This document shows, piece after piece, positions 36,139 through 46,200 of a DNA stretch of 64,000 bases. Numbering within the stretch: position 1 is the first letter of the stretch; each line of letters starts with the position of its first letter. The notes below the pieces were generated by a model, which saw only the letters and a program-made list of their open reading frames with translations, did not search any database and was not told where the DNA came from. The position numbers were made by a program, and so were the translations under genes. Origin of the DNA: Macrotrachela quadricornifera (taxonomy: Eukaryota; Rotifera; Eurotatoria; Philodinida; Philodinidae); the NCBI GenBank assembly GCA_022393335.1, contig JAJEKB010021555.1, positions 1-64,000 of the forward strand. Reading direction: 5' to 3'.

Positions 36139-37419
36139 ATGGACTTCATGAATATCGGGAATTATTTTCGAAAGAAAACGCCGATATTACCTAAATATAT
36201 TATAAATCGAGATGGTGTAGTCGAACTAACATTGGGCATCGATTGTTCGTTGACAGTTGCACATTTACGGAAACTATTAAGTGAACGATTATCTGATCTA
36301 TCGGAAGATGAACAATTTATTCACTCTAATGGTGCACCAATACATATACTTGATGAACAAGAAACAATAATCAGTGAACTTTTACCAGAAAATTCAAACA
36401 TTATTTTTCTTAAACGTAAATTAACAAAAAATGTGGTAAAAACTTCGAATTCGAAAGAGTTACTCCAAAATAAAACAGTGGATAAGAGTTCATATCTTCA
36501 ATCATCAGAATCACAGTATCAACCGAAAACTTTGAAAACGGTTAATACAATATCATCAAAGGTTGTTCCATCCGCTGATCTCAGTGTAACGATTAAAAAC
36601 AATTCGGAGATAAAAACCGTACCATTATCTGAGTTACTCTCAAATGCCAAATTAGAAATAAACAATAACAACTTATCTCCTATCGATATGAAACAAATCG
36701 TCTCTGGTTTAAAGCAAAACAAAACTGTCAAGGAGCTAAAAATTTGGTCTGGTTGTTGTCACATCATTGAAATTCTTGTCGAAGTTCTAAAAGTTAATAA
36801 AACATTGACAAGTCTCGATATATCATCTGATATGAATGATGCTGAATGTATTTTGATCGCTAATGAATTAATGAGTAATTATACTCTAAAAAAATTAAGC
36901 TTGACTCGAAATGAAATAACATCTGCAGGATGTAAAGCAATTGGTGAAATGTTGAAATCAAATAAAACATTAACACATCTAAAAATTTGCCGAAACAAAC
37001 TTTACGATGAAGGAATTAAATTTATCTGTGACGCTTTACTCATAAATCGAACATTATGTGAGCTAGATATATATCAAACAAATATGTCTTCAAATGGGGT
37101 TGCATACGTTGCACAAATGATACAAATAAATAAAACTTTGACATTACTTGATATTGGTGATAATAATATTCGTGATAATGATATAACTGTCATTGCAAAT
37201 GCACTCAAATCCAATACTACATTGATTGAATTAGATGTCAAATGGAATCAAATTACTGAAAAGGGTGGATTAGCATTGATTGATATGTTAACAACGAATC
37301 GAACATTAAAGACTGTCAAACTTCAGTTTAATAAAATGCCGGATGATGTGCAACTACAAATTAATAAAAAAGCTCCGCAATTACAAACAAGCGGTCTGGG
37401 CATATGTTCAATTATATGA
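36139..37419 (+). CDS. Leucine-rich-repeat protein with ubiquitin-like N-terminus and CaaX box
   Basis: A single-exon 426-codon frame. Residues about 28-90 (GVVELTLGIDCSLTVAHLRK ... ISELL) look like a ubiquitin-like beta-grasp fold; this is inference from pattern. A low-complexity linker follows. Residues about 190-410 are eight ribonuclease-inhibitor-type LRRs of 28 residues (L-x-x-L-D-I-x-x-N-x-I-x-x-x-G ... A-L-K-x-N-T-T), like NLRC3 and RanGAP. Such arcs bind proteins. The last four residues, CSII, form a CaaX box, so the protein is probably prenylated on Cys423 and membrane-tethered; Ile at the last position allows geranylgeranylation. No NACHT or GAP motif is present. No lesion is seen. 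The ATG in GTCGTCATTACAATGG is the first in frame. Confidence 0.75.
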   Translation: MDFMNIGNYFRKKTPILPKYIINRDGVVELTLGIDCSLTVAHLRKLLSERLSDLSEDEQFIHSNGAPIHILDEQETIISELLPENSNIIFLKRKLTKNVVKTSNSKELLQNKTVDKSSYLQSSESQYQPKTLKTVNTISSKVVPSADLSVTIKNNSEIKTVPLSELLSNAKLEINNNNLSPIDMKQIVSGLKQNKTVKELKIWSGCCHIIEILVEVLKVNKTLTSLDISSDMNDAECILIANELMSNYTLKKLSLTRNEITSAGCKAIGEMLKSNKTLTHLKICRNKLYDEGIKFICDALLINRTLCELDIYQTNMSSNGVAYVAQMIQINKTLTLLDIGDNNIRDNDITVIANALKSNTTLIELDVKWNQITEKGGLALIDMLTTNRTLKTVKLQFNKMPDDVQLQINKKAPQLQTSGLGICSII

Positions 37420-37854
37420 AATTGGCAATGAATACTGAATGACATTATATTAAACAAGAATAATATTTTTGGATACAAAATACTTAAGATTATCCAAAAG
37501 TCGTGGCGGAGAGACTGTTTTTTCTTATAAGTCGATAAAGAAAAGCTCTTTTTTTTTCACCGATCAATAGAACGTCTTTCACTCTATCTTTCTATACTAT
37601 TTGATCAATATTCAGTTAAGATCAAAGTAATAAAATCATCTACACGTGTTGTTTTTTCGCTTTTTCTTCATTTTCTGTTGTTCTTTCTTTCATCATCGTC
37701 TGCTTATCTCTCGTAATAATTAACATTTCATATGTACATATACATTAGCGCGTCCGTCGTATTTGTTTTGTGTACACGTGTCATTTATTTGTGTATATTC
37801 AAGAAAGTCGAAAATCAGATCAAGGTTAATTCTGGCTATATTTTCCCATTTTAA

Positions 37855-38605
37855 ATGAATATAGAAAATTTCCATTTCTACATTAAAGGGCGTACTGTAT
37901 TTAATATCCAAGCAAGAATTACTTATGATGAATTGTATTCTGTTTATGCTGATAAAGCTCCTTCTCTTAAAATAGTGGAAAGAGGGTCGAGAAGAACTTG
38001 AAGATGAAGCACGATCTGGTAGACCAATCACTGAAGGCAATACCTGAAAATATTAAAAAGATTCGCCTTCTTATCAACGATGATCCTTATCTCACGATTG
38101 AAGAGTTACAGAAACAAACTGATTTAAGTTATGATATGGTTCATCGAATCATCACCACTCATTTAAACCTCAGAAAGACCACTGCACGTTATGTAGCTAA
38201 AGATCTCACTGATTTACAGCGGACGAAACGAGTTCGAATATGTAAAGAAAACTTAGGAAGAATTCAACAAGAAACATGGCGATTACATCATATAATAACT
38301 GGTGACGAATCGTAGTTTCATCATAAACAACTTGGTCGAAAATCGTCAAATGCAACGTAGATGAGAAGAGGAGATCCTCCACCTACTGTAGTTCAACAAA
38401 GCAGGTATGCCCCAAAAACCTTCAGACGGAACTCATGGCATTAAAATTCATCATGACAATAGAAAGTCACATGTTCATAAAGATGTGTTTACCTATCTCG
38501 AATCAGAAGGTCTTACAATAATACCGCATCCACCCAACTCTCCTGACTTATCACCATTTGATTTTTGGTTATTCGACTTAATCAAAGAAAATCCGACCGA
38601 TCAAA
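37855..38605 (+). pseudogene. Mariner transposase, N-terminal and middle part (broken)
   Basis: The start ATG and first 47 codons (FHFYIKGRTVFNIQARI) encode the paired-type DNA-binding domain. The frame then shifts to 37998-38312, with TARYVAKDLTDLQR and the DDE block IITGDES. TAG follows at once (the Trp of the usual ESWF), a second TAG replaces the next Trp, and about 60 codons after RYAPKT are deleted. It resumes at THGIKIHHDN, which holds the second Asp, and HPPNSPDLSPFDFWLFDLIK, with the third. Transposases of this family cut and paste at TA. At least two stops, one deletion and frameshifts make it inactive. Confidence 0.85.
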
Positions 38606-39063
38606 CCCAGGTCGATGAAAACGGCTAAGTTTACGATATGAAAGCGTACCGTAAACGTTTTAAAAACGGCGTATTTACGGTATAATACGGTGTCAATTCG
38701 GTCCGTATCGAACCGTATTATCGGGCACAGAATTACGGACCGTAACGTGTCCGTTCAGTAAACGTTCCGTATTTGGTGGTTTTTTGAGAATTATCGGATA
38801 TGATACGGTAGTATGTTTTATACCGTATTGAGACCGTTTCTTGGCCGAAAACAGACCAATTTATATCCGTTCGCACTACTCAGAGTATTTTATCTCGACA
38901 ATTAGTTGATTCAAAATCATCTATTTCGTTAGCAATATCCAGGACGAATAATCTTAAGCTCGGATCCGACGAGATCCTACTAGGTTTTTGTAGCCAGCTC
39001 AAGTATTGCCTGCATCATGCATGTCATACTTATTTTATTATTTTCTCATATGTTATATATATA

Positions 39064-39378
39064 TATATATAGTCGTGATCAACGGTAAGGTATCCCATTA
39101 ATGCTTGTTTTTATTGTAGGGATACAACATACTATTATTCGGGTCATACGATAGAGTATCACAGATAACCCTGAATGGGCCCAAATAATGCTATACTTTA
39201 TTGTTACGATAGTAGTGAAAGTTTTCTCCACTATTGTATCAATAAAGCATAGTGTTGTTCAGGCCAATTGAGAGTCATCTGTGATCCTCTATCGTATGTC
39301 CCGAATAATAATATGCTGTATCTCTACAATAAAAAAAAACATTAATGGCAAACATTACCGTTGGTCACGCCCATATAT
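39064..39378. mobile_element. Palindromic MITE (about 315 bp) inside the nested element
   Basis: The left half (AGTCGTGATCAACGGTAAGG ... TTATTCGGGTCATACGATAG ... CTTTATTGTTACGATAGTAG) is the inverse of the right half with few differences. The pivot lies at about 39225 (GTGAAAGTTTTCTCCAC). Both outer edges run into TATATA, so insertion into a TA target is likely. Confidence 0.75.
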
Positions 39379-39385
39379 ACGGCAT

Positions 39386-39870
39386 TGTAAGAATAATAAC
39401 CTAAAATAAATTAAAAAAAATGAATTGACTTAAAATACTTATTGTTCCATAATTCAATAAGAAAAGTAATCTAAAACAGATAAAAAAAGAAATAATTAAA
39501 AATACTTACTATTCAACAATGAGCCTTATTCATGTTTCGTTGTTGGCCACGGATCAAAGAGAAAATGTCATCAAATCAAAGTAACAATCAAACAGTTTAA
39601 CCACGAAGCCAATTGTGATTAAGGCTCATTGTATAAGAAAGCTAATCTAAAATAAATAAAAACGAAATAAAGTGATTAAAAATACTAACTGTTCAATAAT
39701 TGAATAATAATGCTAATCTAAAATAGATAAAAAAAAACAAAAATAATTTAAAATACTTGTTGTTCCATAATTTAATAAGAAAAATAGCCTAAAATAAATA
39801 AATAAATAAAAAGAATTTCTTAAAAAGACTTACCGTTACATAATTGAATAAGAATAATAATCTAAAATAA
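39386..39870. repeat. About 70-bp tandem repeat array, five to six copies
   Basis: The unit is roughly AAGAAAAnTAATCTAAAATAn followed by an A-rich run, then AAAAATACTTACTGTTCAATAATTGAAT. It repeats from 39386 to 39870. The second unit is split by a 115-bp insert at 39517-39631. Confidence 0.65.
39517..39631. mobile_element. Micro-MITE, 115 bp, in a tandem-repeat unit
   Basis: CAATGAGCCTTA at the left is exactly inverted as TAAGGCTCATTG at the right, a perfect 12-bp terminal inverted repeat. It interrupts one unit of the 70-bp array while neighbouring units are intact. Confidence 0.6.
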
Positions 39871-40093
39871 GAATATTAAGTAGGTTTTCAAAAAACGTCT
39901 AGAAGCGGGACGCAATCTGAGTACCGTTATCGGACAGAATTCGGTACTCCGTATTACGGTCCGTAAACGTTGCGAAAAATATCCGTATCTATACCGTTTA
40001 CTGCTATCAGTATACGAAAAAAGTCGGATATCCGTATAGATACCGTTTTTTATCCGTATATTACCGTTTACGGTCCAACTCGTTCGACCTGGG

Positions 40094-40244
40094 AAGTGAT
40101 TCACAATCATTATATGACGCTGTGGTTAGTTTCATGTATTCTCTAAGCGAAGAAGAATATAAAAAAACATTTAAAAAATGGATTGAAAGAATGCAATTGT
40201 GTACAGATAACGAAGATGATTATTTCGAACATTTGATGAAATAA
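40094..40244 (+). pseudogene. Mariner transposase, C-terminal part
   Basis: The continuation of the transposase after the nested element: SDSQSLYDAVVSFMYSLSEE, then the usual end YKKTFKKWIERMQLC and DDYFEHLMK before TAA. The reading frame is open and well kept, in contrast to the 5' half. Confidence 0.85.
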
Positions 40245-40449
40245 ACAACTGATAAACTCATTCTTGTATTTCTTTATTCTATCACTATTACCTCTTGTCC
40301 CTTGTGAAATATATAAAATGTTAGTTATTACGATCAAACAGCACAGAAAGATAGAGTAAAAGACGTTCTATCGATTGGTAAAAAAAAGAATTTTTCTTTA
40401 TCGACTTGTAAGAAAAAACAGTCTCTCCGCCACGACTTTTGAATAACCC

Positions 40450-42186
40450 TAAGTATTTCAGACCCACACAATGATGAAATTATTTATTGCATTAAATTTA
40501 AAACACTTTTATTTCCGTTTATAGAATAAACTAATGAACATGATTTAAATTCAAAAATAGTGTAAATGAAGCTACAATTTCACATAGTCTATTTAGAGCA
40601 TATTGAAAATACACAGATTTTGATGAAAAATGAATTCTATAGATGTAACGTCGAAAATCATTGCTGAAAATACCTATTCTGATGATCAGTCAATATACAG
40701 TTGACTAAATTTTCATCAAAGTTGTTTGAAATTCATTATAAAACCAATTTTGCAATCGCAAAATACAAAAATTTCAATTCTAAATTTCTGAAATTTCGAT
40801 AGTATGCACCGTTTGAAATGCATACACTTCGTTAATTGTTGTTTTAATTTATGGAGTCGTATGGCTGTAGGTTATCCGTGGAGGATTTACATGAAATTGA
40901 TGCGTTTCTTTAACAATCATTTCAAGTAGTCTTCGATCGAAAAATAGTTCGAAGAAATCAAGTGGTATTTCGAGAGTAAAATTTTTTATTGCTGAAGATA
41001 ATCCATAACCACTTGAATCAAAACTAAAGAGATCAAAATTAAAATTTCCTTTTCTCCAGTTTCTCGATATAGTAGATAGATTTTCAAAGGAAGCTGTGAA
41101 TTCCTCTTCCAGATCGCTGTTATATTCATCTTCATAGGGATTTTCATCATATGAGTAGCTTTGGGACTCATTGCCGCATTCTGAATCCATTATACATTCG
41201 GTAATTTCTCTATTAGATTTCTCGTTGAATACAACCGCACTTTGTGAATAATATATGTCAAAGATATATGGCGTATGTTAAAATAAATTACATTTTCGTT
41301 TGGGTAATATGAACAAAACAGATGTACTTGTACATATATATGTTGATCGGAGAAAGGAAAAGAATCTACTTGAAGGCTTCTGAAAGTATATACGAAAGCA
41401 AGAGAGATCATGGCGTCATTGTACGATATCAGAAAGATAAAGAAAAACAGTATATATATAGGTAAGTTATGAGTCATCTATGACTAACATCTGTCCTTCT
41501 TAATGGTACAAATATCATAGACGGAAACATACACATAATTCATGTCGTTAAATAATCAAAAGATCACGTTTTCTGAAGTTATTCAGGTCCCAAAATCTTA
41601 GAACGCGAATTTTCGTCGTCCGTACTCAAAGGAGTAATGTTTGGTCGTGATCTCGGATTAATATTTGATTCTCCCAGTAAAACTGGTGCTGCCGACACCC
41701 AATGATTTTTTCACTCAGTTAGATTGATTTTAGAACGAGGCCAAACATGTAGCAAGGTGTCATGTTAAGCAACAACAAAACAAGTATAAACGATGATTTG
41801 ATACAGGTCGAATTGATCAGCAGTTTTTGATCGACAAGCACGTTTGGTTGAAACAAATGATGAACTACAAGTTGAAGAAATTCTCACCCAAAATATTATT
41901 CAGAAAGTTAAGGATTTAGAGACGTTGTAGGAACTGATCAATGCAAATTTTTCAATGTACAAGTATCGAACAGCAACTGAGTTTTTGTCTTCTTTAAACT
42001 GCAAGCATTCTATTTGACGATGAAGCAACATATGGAGGATACTATTCAATACTGAAAGCTTCAAACTATGTATGTTCACGTCAATGAATAAATTTGTGAT
42101 ATGCTAAATAACCTGATATCGTTATCCTGATCTTCGCACATGATAATGTTTGTTTTTAAATTGTTCTTAAAATTGAAAAAAAGAGT
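40450..42186. other. Intergenic region with a piggyBac-like relic
   Basis: Between the mariner and the 3' end of the receptor gene. Apart from the relic at 40849-41190, a loosely coding-like stretch near 41840-41990 has stops in all frames and matches nothing I know. Confidence 0.4.
40849..41190 (-). pseudogene. piggyBac-like transposase N-terminal fragment
   Basis: A 113-codon frame: an acidic N-terminus (DENPYEDEYNSDLEEE) followed by LPLDFFELFF-like EIPLDFFELFFDRRLLEMIV and KETHQF. This fits the start of the piggyBac (DDE_Tnp_1_7) transposase domain, P-x-x-F-F-x-L-F-F-x-x-x-L-L-x-x-I-V-x-E-T-N. The frame ends soon after, and the Trp- and Asp-containing catalytic part is not found downstream. 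It could be a decayed transposon or a remnant of a domesticated PGBD gene. Confidence 0.5.
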
Positions 42187-43277
42187 TTATAGTTGATGTG
42201 TTCGTCGTCGCCAACTAGTGATAGATTCTTTAAAAGTTTTCATATACAAGTTCGAAGGTATGACAAAGATCACGAAGATAAGGATCGATGGAGTAAATGA
42301 AATAAAATAAGCACTGAGATATAACCATACATTTTCCGACATATTCACACATGCAGAAAGCAATGCAATGATCAATCGAGGTATTGATAAAACAAGTAAC
42401 ACTATGGGACTGATAATCAATTGTTTATGTTCATTGAATTGTTTACGAACATGTTTTATGAGAGTTTGATCTGTCTGAGCATTTGATCGAAGTCGAGCGC
42501 CTCCGAAAATGATAAATAAAGCAGAGAGTAAATTGATAATAAATGGACCAATGAGATGAAAAAACAGAACAACTGTGTTATAATTTTGAACAGAATAAGA
42601 ATAACGAGTGACACACTGAGTATATCGTACGAGCGTGCCTTCATCAGTCGTGTTTATGTGTGTCTGGTTTCTTACAGTTTCGTTTACTGACAATTCATAT
42701 TTAAACATATGACGATAAATGGGCTCATGAATAAGAGTCGCCATAATACAGAATAATAAGATTATAATGATCCATCGTGCAAATCGTTTGCTTTTCTTTT
42801 TATCAAAACTGATACCCTTCAAAACCTGAATAGCTCGTTCTACAGCGACACAACCATTAAGCCAACTATCCAAATAAAGAAAAAGTTTCAGAAGAGGTTC
42901 GATAGATACACAACCTCCTCGAAGAATCGAGAGACTAACATATATATTGATATGTGTCAGAACAACAAACCAAAACTTGACAACGAACATACTGATTGTT
43001 AGCAGAGAAGTGATAGATGATGCAAGAAGATATAATCCACATCCCACTTGTTGAACAGCTTTGTTTTTAAATGTAATGAAAGAAAGAATACTGTTGATCA
43101 ATCCTCCAACGAGCATAATAATTGTCAAAGCAGCACTTAATTTCACTGAAAATGATTGATGTTTTAACATTGTGTTCTTTCGAAGTTCTTCGTACAAAAT
43201 ATCATCCAAAGTTAAACCGATACTTTTACTATGAAAATTACACTGATCACCAATAATACAATAACTATGTTGAGGAT
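42187..43277 (-). CDS. 7TM exon of the receptor
   Basis: 363 codons after acceptor TTTTAG|ATCC. Helices: LTIIMLVGGLINSILSFITF (TM1), LYLLASSITSLLTISMFVV (TM2), a long TM3 ending C-V-A-V-E-R-A (ERA in place of the class-A DRY), WIIIILLFCIMATLI (TM4), LIGPFIINLLSALFIIFGG (TM5), IVLLVLSIPRLIIALLSAC (TM6) and LYLSAYFISFTPSILIFVIF (TM7, without a clear NPxxY). Extracellular loop 2 has N-glycosylation sites and a Cys. The basic third loop and tail fit G-protein coupling. The pseudogene at 33219-34394 is a paralogue. Confidence 0.85.
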
Positions 43278-46200
43278 CTAAAATGTAATACAAAATTTCA
43301 TATTAATTAGATCACTGTAAAGTAATTGTTCCATATATGCATATTCTTATTCTGAACTGATGAAAAAAAGATTCCTTCGCTTATTTTATTGGCTTGTCTT
43401 TATTATTTGTCAAAACAATGTGAATACTTACTGAAATGATTGATAGTGACATTGTTTTGTCCAGATATTAAAATAGAAAAGCTTCCTGTGATATATGGAT
43501 GATAGGTTGTTGCAACTAATATATATCGAGTGTCCATCACTAAATCAATAATAAATTTAAATTGTCCTTGATTGCAAGTACCATTATGTTCGTAAAGTAG
43601 ATTATCGTGTGGTTTAAGTGGATCAAAATCATTTTTGTAGATATAACCATATGTATCAAATTTTCCGACACTCCAAATAACATAAGATCCATTTTCATTG
43701 ACAACAATTTCCAAACTTTCGTAATAACATTTTGGTATTTGACAATCTCGATAATATAACGGACTATTAGAAGTTAATTCAAATGAGTAATTGACTTGAA
43801 TATTCACTGAAGGAGCTATTTATTAACAAAAGAATATATCTATAGTAGTTTATAGAGTTTCTAATTTCATTTTCTCTCAAATATTTGTCTCAAGAATAAG
43901 TTTTATCTAACGAAAACGAATGCATTTCAGAATGGTTTTTCTCAAAACTACCGTAATCTTTATCATCGACAAAAACAACATTTCTTATATTTTACATGTA
44001 CATGTACAGATGTTTGAAAAAAAACTTGTACAAAAATATTCTTCTTGACAATTATGAGTACTTACAAAAGTGATTTTTTTGAGGAATAAATCCTCTATAG
44101 ATATACTACAGATCGATCATATATAAATGTATTTCCTTTCCGATTACGTACATTAACATTTAGTTATTACATTAGGTAGTAACTTAAAAAAGCAGTATAT
44201 TTCAAGATTATGTTATAGAAACAAGGACAAATGATCTACTCCTTTTATTCAAAACAACATAAATATTTCATCGTAGTCTACCTAATACTGTATTGAGAAA
44301 AATGAAAACAGACTTGTTTGCTTAAACATCGAGGGAGGAACCGTCGATAGAATGTCCTTAGAAGAGTAGAAGATAAGATTTTGATCAGTAAATGTGACGT
44401 GTTAATGAAACAATTCATAGAGACATGAAGAAATATTTCTCAAAAATCTATCAACAATTAGTTTCTATGTCAGTAAATAGAAAGTAAAGGGTTAAAATAT
44501 TGAACTATGATATTCCATACTACTTCTTGTAGACACCAACTACTATATGATATCAAATCACTCATATTTAAAACGACATTCACATAAAAGACTGTCCAAT
44601 TGTTTTGTAAATATTTGAGTGTAACGTTGAGAAAAAACTTCGAAAAAAATTGGTAAACTCTTGTATTTTTGAAGAGAAAAAATAAAAACTGATGAAGATC
44701 TCGGTTAGAAATGATTTCATACTTTCCAGCGAAGAGCAAACAGAATATGAAATTATGCTACCGTATTATGCTCTTCATGAACTATTTGTCTCAACATAAA
44801 AGAATTTGAAAAACATTGGTTCAGAAGATTATACCAGTAGAAGGAGATATGCAAGTTTTTTTGCAAACACCTGTATATATAGTACTAGATAGAAAAGTTT
44901 GATATCCTATGATATAAACATCGTATATCATTAACGGGACGAGAAGACCTGACGTATTGCTATCGCTATCTGCTTTTTTCATTCACTTCTTTTTCATCGA
45001 AAACTGTTGATCATTGTGGTTTAGCAGATGTTTTGATGTTTTATATAGAGTAAACATGCCAATAAAAGATGCAAATAAGAGATCTTTCTCTCCATAGATT
45101 TTAGAGAGAAATAAGTCAATTTTATTTAAGTTATAAGAAAATTTTCAGAGCCAAAAGTAGCAAGAACTACTCGATCTATGATCTATCTTTGATAGTATAT
45201 AAAAAAGAAAATTTTAAAATGATTTTTCAAATTGTTGATTCGAACCGAACACTATTCCATACCAATATCTACATTAGTTTATCATGTACAAAAATGACAC
45301 TTTAAGGCTAATTTAGTGTGGAGATAAAATTGACTTACTAAGACGCTTAATAATAACATTATTTACACCGAATAGATTGATCATAATGTTGCCGATGTCT
45401 TTTGGCTTTTTTGTTGTTACAACTAAGATATATGTGGTATCCGAATAAAGCGGAATTTCAAATTTGAATTGTTGATTAGAATCTCCATTGTCATTTTTTT
45501 CAAGCAAATTTTCATGTGGATTAAGTGGATCGAAACTATTTTCATAGATAAATCCATATGTGTCGATGTTACTACTGCTCCATATAGTATAAGTTCGACT
45601 TTCAGGTACATTTATCAGAAAGGATTCATAATAAAAGTTGTCTTCCATGCAATTTTGAGAATATATTTGGTTTTTATCGTTCAGTGTTGATAATTGTGTT
45701 AATTTAATAACCGATGACATGTCTAGGGAATAAAAAACAAAATTAATTAATTAATAGATATTTATTAAAATTTTTTTTCAACTTACCACAAGAATTTTTC
45801 GAGTATTCAAACTTTTGTATTCGATTATTTCCTGTATCAACAACAAATATATTTCCAGATCGATCAAAACTAATAGTAGATGGAAAAAATAATTCAGTGG
45901 ATTTGAAACCAATTCCACCACATCCTACGATACAACGAATACCATTTTTTCCTGATCGAATAATGCGATGATTATTTGAATCGACAATAAATAAATATCT
46001 TTCAGCATCCAATGTAATTCCAGTTGGACACAAAAGTAAGATCGTAGGATTGGATAATTCATTTCCGACAACTGTGTTACCATGCAGATTTTCTGATCGA
46101 AATAACTGAACTCGATTATTTCCGCAATCTGCCACATATAAATCGAGATTCGTATCAACAAAAATTCCAAAAGGATTATTAAGTTGATCTGAGGCATTTC

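Larger units (their letters stand above)
38606..40093. mobile_element. Nested non-autonomous DNA element with CCCAGGTCGA ends (1488 bp)
   Basis: It starts CCCAGGTCGA and ends TCGACCTGGG, and is flanked by AA on both sides. Removing it plus one AA rejoins the mariner frame exactly (D-Q-S-D-S-Q-S-L-Y-D-A-V), which proves the borders. The outer 250 bp on the left and 170 bp on the right are dense in ACCGTA/TACGGT/CCGTAT words, many in inverted pairs. The interior holds a palindromic MITE, a 70-bp tandem array and a micro-MITE. No coding frame is present. The superfamily is not recognised. Confidence 0.75.
37487..40449. mobile_element. Mariner transposon, dead, interrupted by a nested element
   Basis: Long terminal inverted repeats of about 90 bp start AGATTATCCAAAAGTCGTGG on the left and GGGTTATTCAAAAGTCGTGG on the right (read inward). 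They share GGCGGAGAGACTGTTTTTTC, and TA dinucleotides flank both ends. Similarity extends a few bases further out (AAATACTTA), so the outer border is uncertain by about 10 bp. Without the nested insertion (38606-40093) the element would be about 1.47 kb, a typical mariner size. The transposase is broken several times. Confidence 0.85.
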
